DNA of 24,689 nucleotides. Source: J038 sp036734085 (GTDB lineage: Bacteria > Chloroflexota > Anaerolineae > Aggregatilineales > Phototrophicaceae). The stretch lies in contig DAIMZF010000040.1 of the NCBI GenBank assembly GCA_036734085.1, positions 1 to 24,689 of the forward strand. The letters run 5' to 3'. Positions 8,278 to 14,360 of this stretch are shown in pieces. The position numbers and the translations under genes are program-made. Position 1 is the stretch's first letter. Each line of letters begins with the position of its first letter. Below the pieces are notes generated by a model. That model saw nothing but the letters and a program-made list of their open reading frames with translations, was not told the DNA's origin and did not search any database.

Positions 8278-8292
8278 GGTATTTCCCCCTGT

Positions 8293-9270
8293 TTATTTCA
8301 TAAAAGCGGAAGTGAGCATCCCTAGTGCGCCACCCCCCACCATTATAGCAAGCCCAACCTGAGTCAGCACAAAACCGTCCCCTGTGATGAGGTTCGCACC
8401 GGGCGCGAAACCACCTGGAGCCGCGCCGCCTAACAGATTAAAGGCGTCATTAAACCAGTACATCGCCACGCCCACCGCCACAATGATGATTAACATGCCT
8501 AGCCAGTGGATGATGTTCTGCCCACCCAGCGCGAACGCGGCAATGCCTATCTGCAAGATGCCACCCAACACCACCAGATACATCGAATAAGACAGCAAGG
8601 AACGGTTAATCCCTATCTCGGTGAGGTTGCTATCCTCGCTGGAAGAAAGGCGCTGGGCGATGCTATTCTGGTCGGAGGCAATGTCCATCGTGTTATAGCT
8701 GTTGACACCATCCACCACCAACCAGGGCTGAAGCCCACCCCAGGCTGTAACCGCGCCACCCACCATGACGATGATCAGCGCCAGCACGCTCAACATACCA
8801 GGACGCAATAAGCTCCGACGCCGACGGCCCGCGCCGGACTTTAAGCTGGCCTTGATAGACGCCACCGCCTCGTGCGGGGATAGCCCGGTGATTTGTGCGG
8901 CGGTCTGCCGGGCGTCCTCATCGTCGGCTAACCGGGGATTGGCCTTAAACGCGGCCAACAGCCGGGATTGCGCCGTGTTATAGTCCCCTCCGACGTAGGC
9001 ATCCAGGGCTTGCTCGATGAGTGATGCCTCTGGCTCGCGCTCGTCCAAAAGGTCATCATTTGTTTTGTGCGCGGCGGGCGCTTTTTGCCGAATGTATTTC
9101 ATCGCCTTGTTCGCCAACAAACGAACGTCCTTGTCTTCGTCAGATTTTGCGACCTCTGCCAGATGAGGCAAAGCATCCCGGTCTAATGATTGTGCAAGGG
9201 ACATGACTGCTTTCCCGCGCTGGGTAGCGTCCTTGCTCTTCAGGTCTGCCATCAACCGCTTATCAATCAT
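8293..9270 (-). CDS. HEAT-repeat and TPR-like membrane protein (325 aa)
   Basis: A cytoplasmic N-terminus fused to four predicted membrane helices. Residues 1-65 look like HEAT-type helices (TQRGKAVMSLAQSLDRDALP, DVRLLANKAMKYI). Residues ~82-125 resemble a TPR module (EQALDAYVGGDYNTAQSRL). A basic patch (RRRR near residue 150) precedes helices at about 158-180, 227-248, 252-273 and 300-322. An outside loop of about 45 residues lies between the first two helices. It is a paralogue of the upstream gene (9295-10488): both begin MIDKR and share the same order of modules. The ribosome-binding site is weak (GAAAGAG) and the gap to the upstream stop is 24 bases, so it is probably co-transcribed. Function is unknown; a scaffold that links a cytosolic interaction surface to the membrane is an inference. 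Confidence 0.8.
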   Translation of the reverse strand: MIDKRLMADLKSKDATQRGKAVMSLAQSLDRDALPHLAEVAKSDEDKDVRLLANKAMKYIRQKAPAAHKTNDDLLDEREPEASLIEQALDAYVGGDYNTAQSRLLAAFKANPRLADDEDARQTAAQITGLSPHEAVASIKASLKSGAGRRRRSLLRPGMLSVLALIIVMVGGAVTAWGGLQPWLVVDGVNSYNTMDIASDQNSIAQRLSSSEDSNLTEIGINRSLLSYSMYLVVLGGILQIGIAAFALGGQNIIHWLGMLIIIVAVGVAMYWFNDAFNLLGGAAPGGFAPGANLITGDGFVLTQVGLAIMVGGGALGMLTSAFMK

Positions 9271-9294
9271 TGTGCAACTCTTTCTACTCTAAAA

Positions 9295-10488
9295 TTATTT
9301 TTTTCCTCCAGAGGTCAAAAGACCCAGAATAGATGCAAGGGCTAATAAGCCTGCCCCACCTGCGGAGAGCAAAAAGCCTGTGCCCAATAAATCCATCGCG
9401 CTGAAGGTCATAATACCGCCAAAGATAAGGTTTAACAGTTCGGCAAAGTCATTGACTGTGGTATACATCCACAACAGACCTGCACCGCCAGCAAGTGTCA
9501 TTAAAATCCCCTGAAACCAGTACCAACCCTTGCCCCCTCCGCCTAAAAACACCAATAATCCCAACAAAATCTGCAAGCCACCAGCCACGGCGGTTAAAGC
9601 CGGGCTATAGGTGATTGGGTTGCGGTTGGGTTGCTCCAAAGAAAAATTACCACGTAATAAATCCGCAAGGACAGCTAATTGAGACAGCGTAACCGCGATG
9701 TCGTCCGTGTTCTGCACAATGTCCAGTCCGCTATAAGCATCCTGCCCTTCCGCTTCCACCACATCCGCTTCAAACGCTAATAAATTGGCGTCATCAGGTG
9801 ATTGCAACCATGGCAGGAAGAACCCGGCCAGCATCAGGCCACCCGCGATCAACATCAACAGTACAAATAGCTTCCCGCCGCCTTGGCGCTCTTTTTTGGG
9901 GATTTTGACCTCTTCCATCATCAGGTCATATAGGGCTTGTTCTTCATCTACGCCGCCCGCAATTTGCAGGACAAGGCTCCGGGCATAGTTATCCACGCGC
10001 AGATGCGGGTTAAGCGTAAACGCTTTTTGGAGCGCAATCTTCGCGGGGGCCATCTCGCCCTGCACGCTGAAGTACATGGCCTTGTCCATCTCCGCTTTGG
10101 CGCGTTCCACGTTTGCGCCGCTAACGTTCAGCGTAGATAAATCCACATCCAGCACACGCGGGATTTTTTTGACTGGCTCACGCGCTTTTTCCTCCGCTTG
10201 GCGGGCTGTTTTGGAGGCGGCAATAATCGACTCCACATCAACTTCATCGGGATTTCTGGGTTTGCTGGGTGGTTTACTGACTGGCTGGCTATCGCTCCCT
10301 TGCTGTTTGATGTAAACGCCCGCCTTACGCGCCAGGTCGCGCAGTTCGGGGTCGGGGTCGGTACGGTAGATATTAGCCAGGATGGGCAAAGCATCGGCAT
10401 CGGCGGATTTGCCGAGCGCAGTAATGGCTTTGCGGCGGATGCTGGGGCTAGGGTTTTCCAGTGCTTGCAGGATGCGCTTATCAATCAT
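9295..10488 (-). CDS. HEAT-repeat and TPR-like membrane protein (397 aa)
   Basis: First gene of the three-gene operon. Residues 1-60 are HEAT-like (PSIRRKAITALGKSADADALPILANI, ELRDLARKAGVYI). A proline/serine linker and a charged stretch follow, then a TPR-like segment at ~128-190 (KAMYFSVQGEMAPAKIALQKAFTLNP). A basic region (KIPKKERQGGGK) precedes membrane helices at about 206-228, 298-317, 322-344 and 370-391, and an outside loop of about 70 residues separates the first two. AAAGGG lies about ten bases before the ATG and a TATAAT hexamer about 40 bases upstream. It is a tandem paralogue of the 325-aa protein downstream. No enzymatic motif is visible. Confidence 0.82.
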   Translation of the reverse strand: MIDKRILQALENPSPSIRRKAITALGKSADADALPILANIYRTDPDPELRDLARKAGVYIKQQGSDSQPVSKPPSKPRNPDEVDVESIIAASKTARQAEEKAREPVKKIPRVLDVDLSTLNVSGANVERAKAEMDKAMYFSVQGEMAPAKIALQKAFTLNPHLRVDNYARSLVLQIAGGVDEEQALYDLMMEEVKIPKKERQGGGKLFVLLMLIAGGLMLAGFFLPWLQSPDDANLLAFEADVVEAEGQDAYSGLDIVQNTDDIAVTLSQLAVLADLLRGNFSLEQPNRNPITYSPALTAVAGGLQILLGLLVFLGGGGKGWYWFQGILMTLAGGAGLLWMYTTVNDFAELLNLIFGGIMTFSAMDLLGTGFLLSAGGAGLLALASILGLLTSGGKK

Positions 10489-10526
10489 GCGATGAATCCC
10501 TTTAATGAGTGAATATAACTAACGTC

Positions 10527-10532
10527 ATTATA
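10527..10532 (-). promoter_or_regulatory. -10 element (TATAAT) of the HEAT-protein operon
   Basis: A perfect TATAAT on the minus strand, about 40 bases before the ATG at 10488. No good -35 hexamer lies 16-18 bases upstream, so an activator or another sigma factor may be involved. Confidence 0.45.
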
Positions 10533-10645
10533 CGGGGAATAGAGCGATTGCGCTTGTATTCGCCCACGATTTAGGGGGCTGAGGAGCAACAGACCCGCAA
10601 CGTTTTAATTCAGGTGGAAGTTGATACGAATGTGCTAACCTTCCT

Positions 10646-10673
10646 TTGATTTCGTCCTGGTATCGGCTAATTT
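10646..10673 (+). promoter_or_regulatory. Possible promoter of the CAP-LysM gene
   Basis: TTGATT (10646-10651), a 16-bp spacer and TAATTT (10668-10673) lie 35 bases before the ATG at 10708. The rest of the 219-base divergent region shows only an imperfect GGAAG/CTTCC inverted repeat around 10617-10645. Confidence 0.4.
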
Positions 10674-10707
10674 ATGACTATGGGGAAGTCATTAAGGAGG
10701 TCTTTAG

Positions 10708-11700
10708 ATGTATAGACTAGGGTTGTTTTTTGTGTTCCTGTCGGGTTTATTCCTGGCATTATCCAGCCCTACCACCACCGCGCAGGATGTAATCGCCCTG
10801 CCCGACCCAGGCATCATTGATGACATCCTTTCTCGCACGAACGCCCTACGCGCCCGGCGTGGATTGCCGCCCTATGTGATTAACACACAACTTAATGCCG
10901 CCGCTCAGGATCAAGCCAATTGGCTTGTGGCTACCGGGCAACGCGGCCACTACCGCCCAGACGGAAGCCGCCCTTCTGACCGGGTGCGCGTGACCGGCTA
11001 CCTGCCTGTGGGCTGGTGCTGTGGAGAAAACTATTACATGAGCATCGACGCAACGCCCGATATGGTCTGGAATTTCTGGGTGAACAGCCCCGACCACTAT
11101 ACCAACCTGACCAACCGCAACTTCACGGAATTAGGGGTGGGTATGGCGACCAACGGCTACCGCCATAGCTATGTGATGGTCTTTGCACATTCCGACTACA
11201 ACAACATCCCATTAACCGCCGCCCAAGCACCTGTCATCGCACAATCCAGCGTGATAAGTGCGCCACCACCGCCCGCATCACCCCCTGCACAACCAGCTAC
11301 TGAAGGCGGCGTCTACATCGTTCAACGTGGAGACACACTAGGCCGCATCGCCAGCCGCCACGATACCACCGTCGCGGATTTAACGCGCCTGAATAATATC
11401 GCCAACCCGGATTTAATCTTCGTTGGCGCACGGCTGATGCTTCCCGGTCATGCCAACACATCCGTAAATGCTCCCGTCACCGTTGCCCAAGCACAACCCG
11501 CACCGCCTATCACAGATGCGCCCCCTATCGCAGAAGCACCTCCCCAGAGCACCAAGACTTACACCGTACAACGCGGGGATAATCTGTACACTATCGGCTT
11601 GAACAACGGCGTGGCCTTAGCGGAAATTCTGGCGCTCAACGACATCCCTAACCCCAGCAGAATCTATCCGGGTCAGGTGATTTTCCTGCCAGCCAGTTAA
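10708..11700 (+). CDS. Secreted CAP (SCP/PR1) domain protein with two LysM domains
   Basis: A 330-aa exported protein. Residues 1-25 are a signal peptide. Residues ~36-165 form a CAP/SCP domain with the expected cavity residues: H81 in GHYRPDG, E107 in CCGENYY, H130 in SPDHYTNL and E141 in FTELGVG. A Pro/Ala-rich linker leads to LysM 1 (~202-246, YIVQRGDTLGRIASRH) and, after a second linker, LysM 2 (~284-328, YTVQRGDNLYTIGLNN). LysM binds N-acetylglucosamine polymers such as peptidoglycan, so the protein is probably held at the cell wall. The role of bacterial CAP domains is unsettled. AAGGAGG seven bases before the ATG is a very strong ribosome-binding site. It stands alone on the plus strand and is convergent with the SAF-domain protein gene. 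Confidence 0.92.
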   Translation: MYRLGLFFVFLSGLFLALSSPTTTAQDVIALPDPGIIDDILSRTNALRARRGLPPYVINTQLNAAAQDQANWLVATGQRGHYRPDGSRPSDRVRVTGYLPVGWCCGENYYMSIDATPDMVWNFWVNSPDHYTNLTNRNFTELGVGMATNGYRHSYVMVFAHSDYNNIPLTAAQAPVIAQSSVISAPPPPASPPAQPATEGGVYIVQRGDTLGRIASRHDTTVADLTRLNNIANPDLIFVGARLMLPGHANTSVNAPVTVAQAQPAPPITDAPPIAEAPPQSTKTYTVQRGDNLYTIGLNNGVALAEILALNDIPNPSRIYPGQVIFLPAS

Positions 11701-11701
11701 A

Positions 11702-11731
11702 TAAAAACCGCCCCGTTTGGGGCGGCATTTC
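11702..11731. terminator. Bidirectional terminator between convergent genes
   Basis: CCGCCCC (11708-11714), loop GTTT, GGGGCGG (11719-11725). On the minus strand the stem is followed by TTTTTAT, a proper T-run that would stop the SAF-domain gene. On the plus strand it is followed by CATTT, weaker, for the CAP-LysM gene. Confidence 0.8.
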
Positions 11732-11734
11732 ATC

Positions 11735-12645
11735 TTATTCATCACTGGGCGGCAACGCTGTAGGGGTNNNNNNNNNNNNNNNNNNNNNNNNNNNNNNNNN
11801 NNNNNNNNNNNNNNNNNNNNNNNNNNNNNNNNNNNNNNNNNNNNNNNNNNNNNNNNNNNNNNNNNNNGCGTTGCTGTGGGCGCGGTCATCGCCAGCATAT
11901 CATCCGTAATCGGCAGATAGCGCGGGATGTCCTCTTGAGCGTATAAACCAGCCACATTCCGCAAGGCACTTATGGGCGCACGTTCTCGCGGCCAGAAGAC
12001 AACAACCACCATTTCTTCGGTAATTTCCGTTCCCGCCGGGATGTCGATGAGCGCCGTCAATACCGGGAAGTGCGTCGTGGCAAAGGCGTAATCGTGGGGT
12101 ACTGCTGTCGGCAAAACCCACAGCGGAATCGGTGTTGGTGTGGACAAAACGCCGTCTATAGCGGACACGGGTAAGGGCGTGGCTGTCATCAGCAGAGGGG
12201 TAGGGGTGGGTGCATCGGCTTCCTGTGCTTCTTCGGTCTGTTGTGCCAGGCCGATGTTGTTCAGCCCGTCGTCCGGCGGTGTGAGGTTACGCATCATTAA
12301 TGCGCCTGCGCTCATCACCACGATTATTAAGATCGCCGCTACCCATGCAAATGGGAATGATTCCGATGGGTGATTTTGCAACGGTAACGTATGGTTCATG
12401 TCTTGATTCTCCTCTTTTGATAAATAATCCGCCGAAGTGCGGAGCACATCGTGCCACATCTGCGCTTTAGCGGTGCGGGAAAGCCGATGCTGTGCCTGTG
12501 ATGGTGAACCTAACTGTGTGCGTACCATCTTACGCGCAAAGACCGCCGTTTCCGCATCCAGTTCACGCGGGGGGATGGCGTCCAAATCCGCACGGAGGGC
12601 TTGCATGTAAACGTGTAACAGGTCTGCTTGTCGTTGTTCGTTCAT
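11735..12645 (-). CDS. One-pass membrane protein with SAF domain, possible anti-sigma partner (interrupted by gap)
   Basis: The gene starts two bases after the ECF sigma factor stop, with GGGGAG inside the sigma gene's end, so the two are translationally coupled. Residues 1-97 are cytoplasmic and helical and lack the His-Cys zinc motif of classical ZAS anti-sigma factors. A membrane helix spans ~98-118. A Pro/Thr-rich linker follows, then ~196-252 resembles a SAF domain as in CpaB pilus proteins (DIPAGTEITEEMV, FWPRERAP, DIPRYLPITDDML). A 100-N gap interrupts the sequence after TAPTAT. Beyond the gap, a frame reading TPTALPPSDE then TAA at 11735-11737 continues the same composition, so I place the end there; it is not in frame with a 100-base gap. 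Position suggests an anti-sigma role; that is an inference. Confidence 0.72.
11768..11867. other. Assembly gap (100 N)
   Basis: Exactly 100 undetermined bases, the usual placeholder for a gap of unknown size. Both flanks encode Thr/Ala/Pro-rich sequence on the minus strand, so a low-complexity repeat probably broke the assembly. To keep one reading frame the true gap length must leave remainder 2 on division by 3; 100 leaves 1. Confidence 0.95.
12409..12414 (-). promoter_or_regulatory. Internal ribosome-binding site in the SAF-protein gene
   Basis: GAGGAG on the minus strand (coding for Glu-Glu) lies nine bases before an in-frame ATG at 12399 (residue 83). That ATG sits about 15 residues before the membrane helix. 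Initiation here would give a product that lacks the cytoplasmic domain. Confidence 0.4.
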
Positions 12646-12647
12646 GT

Positions 12648-13241
12648 TTAATGCTCCCCTATCAAACGGAAGTAACGCTCACGGAGTCCCCTGATGATAC
12701 GATGCAGTTCCACACGCACGGCTTGTGGGCTTTTGCCGATGGTCTCCGCGATTTCTTGTGATGTCAGACCACAATCCAGCGATAAAGACAGCAGATTTTG
12801 TTTGTCTTCCGGCAAGGCCGCCACAAGCGCCGTGATGATGCGGCGGTCGTCCGCCTGCTCCACACGCTCCATCGTGCGGTCTTCAACCGGGATGTCGATG
12901 TCATCCAGTGCGATAATCTGCTTGCGCCCGCGATAGTGGTTGGCGATGACGTTGCGCGCAATACGGAACAACCAGGCAGAAACCAACCCGCCCTGATAGG
13001 TATGCAAGCCAGCCAGCACCCGTACAAATACCTGACTGCACAGGTCTTCGGCGTCCTGCGGCGTCGCGCTCCGCCGCAAGCAGAAGGCATACACGCGGTC
13101 AACGTATGTTTCGTATAGGGTCGCAAACGCGGCGGGGTCAGCCTGTGCATGGAACATCTGCGTTCGTTCCGCTTCGGCGTTTGCCGCCTGGTTTTCATCG
13201 GGCTGTTCGTTTGGTAGTGCCCAAAGTGCTATCAACATCAC
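12648..13241 (-). CDS. ECF-type RNA polymerase sigma factor
   Basis: A 197-aa sigma-70 family protein of the ECF type, which directs RNA polymerase to stress or envelope promoters. Region 2 spans about residues 38-105 (FATLYETYVDRVYAFCLRRS, DAEDLCSQVFVRVLAGL, AWLFRIARNVIANHYR). Region 4 is at about 137-192 (LPEDKQNLLSLSLDCGLTSQEIAETIGKSPQAVRVELHRI), with a clear helix-turn-helix. The first codon is GTG at 13241, immediately followed by an in-frame ATG; the ribosome-binding site is poor for either. A later in-frame ATG (residue 29, before FHAQADPAAF) would still keep region 2 whole. The coupled downstream gene encodes a one-pass membrane protein with a SAF domain, the position where anti-sigma factors commonly lie. 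The divergent neighbour at 13397 is a likely target. Confidence 0.92.
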   Translation of the reverse strand: MMLIALWALPNEQPDENQAANAEAERTQMFHAQADPAAFATLYETYVDRVYAFCLRRSATPQDAEDLCSQVFVRVLAGLHTYQGGLVSAWLFRIARNVIANHYRGRKQIIALDDIDIPVEDRTMERVEQADDRRIITALVAALPEDKQNLLSLSLDCGLTSQEIAETIGKSPQAVRVELHRIIRGLRERYFRLIGEH

Positions 13242-13247
13242 ATTATC

Positions 13248-13322
13248 TCTAATCGGCTTATAACCAACGACACTTTTAAAGACACATCACAAAGCAGAGT
13301 GTTACATTTCATTTCTAATCGG
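13248..13322. repeat. Direct repeat TCTAATCGG in the divergent promoter region
   Basis: TCTAATCGG occurs at 13248-13256 and again at 13314-13322, 66 bases apart start to start. The first lies just upstream of the sigma factor start and the second just upstream of the extended -10 of the divergent gene. They could be regulator boxes, or chance repeats. Confidence 0.4.
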
Positions 13323-13341
13323 TGTCCATTTTGCCGCCTTG

Positions 13342-13350
13342 TGCTATAGT
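13342..13350 (+). promoter_or_regulatory. Extended -10 promoter of the Pro/Thr-rich protein gene
   Basis: TGCTATAGT fits an extended -10 element (TGN then TATAGT). No good -35 is visible. Transcription would begin near 13357, about 40 bases before the chosen ATG at 13397, which excludes the longer ORF start at 13322. Confidence 0.45.
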
Positions 13351-13396
13351 TGTGTCTGTATGTAAGCCTGCCAAAACACTAAGAAGGCGCATGAGT

Positions 13397-13903
13397 ATGA
13401 GACAATCCCCCTACGACCCGTTTGAGCGCCGCCGGACAACCCTGCGCGTCATCTTCTTTTTAATCATCGTCGGGAGTGTGCCATTTTATATCGTCGGGTT
13501 TTTGCTATGGGCGACTGCGCCTTCCGGCGCAAGCACGGGCGGAGAAACCAGCCTCGCCAGCGCAACACCCATCGGCGTAGGCGGCACGGCCACCATCACG
13601 CCGCAGCCATCATGGACGCCGTTGCCTACACGCACACCCATCGGCGGAAGCATCGTCACGCCGCCGCAGTTCGTCATCCCGACTTCGGTCTTCCCGACAT
13701 TCGCGCCCACGTCGCCACCACAACCCACCGCAACCAATGTGGTCATCCCTACCTCGACGCCCGCGCCAACATTGACACCCATTCCGTCCGCGACGCCCAT
13801 CCCAACATTGACGTTTACGCCGATTCCGTCGGAAACACCGCTTCCGCCGCCGTCGGATACCCCAACCCCAACGGCAACCTTAGAAACACCCGAAGGCGTT
13901 TAG
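13397..13903 (+). CDS. One-pass membrane protein with Pro/Thr-rich extracellular tail
   Basis: A 168-aa protein. A short basic cytoplasmic N-terminus (MRQSPYDPFERRRTTLR) is followed by one membrane helix (~16-39). The rest is a long, low-complexity tail of Pro, Thr and Ser (runs such as TPTPTATLETPE). No folded domain is recognisable after the helix. Such tails probably span the cell wall or carry glycans. I chose the ATG at 13397, nine bases after AAGAAGG (13381-13387). The in-frame ATG at 13391 is only three bases from it and the one at 13322 lies before the likely transcription start. The gene is divergent from the ECF sigma factor, and its tail composition resembles the linker of the sigma factor's membrane partner, which suggests a shared envelope function. 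Confidence 0.75.
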   Translation: MRQSPYDPFERRRTTLRVIFFLIIVGSVPFYIVGFLLWATAPSGASTGGETSLASATPIGVGGTATITPQPSWTPLPTRTPIGGSIVTPPQFVIPTSVFPTFAPTSPPQPTATNVVIPTSTPAPTLTPIPSATPIPTLTFTPIPSETPLPPPSDTPTPTATLETPEGV

Positions 13904-13921
13904 CCGCTACTTCATAAAACT

Positions 13922-13964
13922 AAAACGGCGGTGATTGTCATAAAGTGCAATCACCGCCATTTTA
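13922..13964. terminator. Strong bidirectional terminator
   Basis: GGCGGTGATTG (13927-13937) pairs perfectly with CAATCACCGCC (13948-13958), with AAAA before and TTTT after the stem. It ends the Pro/Thr-rich protein gene and insulates the next transcription unit, which starts near 14048. Confidence 0.85.
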
Positions 13965-14012
13965 ATGCTTCTCCACCTATCATAATACAGTTATGAACCC
14001 TTGTGATACCTC

Positions 14013-14041
14013 TTGACAACTTAGATGATTCCCGGCATACT
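14013..14041 (+). promoter_or_regulatory. Near-consensus sigma-70 promoter
   Basis: A perfect -35 TTGACA (14013-14018), an exactly 17-bp spacer and CATACT (14036-14041, four of six). This is one of the best promoters in the window. The predicted start is near 14048, giving a leader of about 310 bases before the RIO kinase ATG, which includes the 19-codon ORF and the hairpin series. Confidence 0.75.
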
Positions 14042-14091
14042 GTTGGCATTGGTAGATTTAAAATTCCGACAAAATTAAAGGAGCGCACAGT

Positions 14092-14151
14092 ATGGAAATC
14101 AAAGTACAGCAAGTGATTGACTACGGCGCACCCGTTCGCAGAGCCGCGTAA
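14092..14151 (+). CDS. 19-codon ORF (leader peptide or microprotein)
   Basis: The ORF encodes MEIKVQQVIDYGAPVRRAA. AAAGGAG lies at 14077-14083, eight bases before the ATG, and a near-consensus promoter lies upstream, so translation is well supported by signals even though the ORF is tiny. No membrane helix, cysteines or run of one amino acid (as in amino-acid attenuators) is seen. The C-terminal Ala-Ala could favour rapid proteolysis. Its stop codon region (GCCGCGT, 14143-14149) can pair with ACGCGGC at 14190-14196, so ribosome position could affect the RNA fold that follows. A -1 shift at the last codon would add VTLTRTLNN, but no slippery site is seen. It may be a regulatory leader of the RIO kinase gene, or an independent small protein. 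Confidence 0.5.
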   Translation: MEIKVQQVIDYGAPVRRAA

Positions 14152-14314
14152 CCCTGACCCGCACACTGAATAATTGACACAATCCCCTCACGCGGCATAG
14201 GCGAATAGGTGCATTCGCTGATAGCAACCCGCTATCAGCCATCTGCTTTGATTCAGTCCGAATCAAAGACAGCTATTTTGCCTGTATCGCGCCGCGTTTT
14301 GCTTCCGCGATACA
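14143..14314 (+). promoter_or_regulatory. Structured leader RNA with consecutive hairpins, upstream of the RIO kinase
   Basis: Stems in order: GCCGCGT (14143-14149) with ACGCGGC (14190-14196); GCGAAT (14201-14206) with ATTCGC (14213-14218); GCTGATAGC (14217-14225) with GCTATCAGC (14231-14239), loop AACCC; CTTTGATTC (14246-14254) with GAATCAAAG (14260-14268), loop AGTCC, extended by CTG/CAG around one bulged A; TGTATCGCG (14283-14291) with CGCGATACA (14306-14314). The second and third stems share two bases, so they compete slightly. The fourth is followed by CTATTTTG and could act as a weak terminator. No known riboswitch class is recognised by eye. The region is non-coding apart from the end of the 19-codon ORF. 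Confidence 0.6.
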
Positions 14315-14360
14315 TCTTCAACTTAAACAAACTGGATGAATCAAGGATAAGCCCTTCATC

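Noticed and set aside
11617..11734. Continuation of the SAF-protein ORF through the 100-N gap to 11617
   Set aside because: It depends on an arbitrary gap length, gives a basic tail unlike the rest and overlaps the CAP-LysM gene; another frame ends neatly at 11735.
13486..13800. Glycine/valine-rich minus-strand ORF opposite the Pro/Thr-rich protein
   Set aside because: It is the reverse reading of Pro/Thr/Ser codons. The plus strand has promoter, ribosome-binding site, membrane helix and terminator.
14143..14314. Hairpin series as a CRISPR array or tRNA-like element
   Set aside because: The stems differ in sequence, there are no equal repeats with spacers, and no T-loop or acceptor stem can be drawn.
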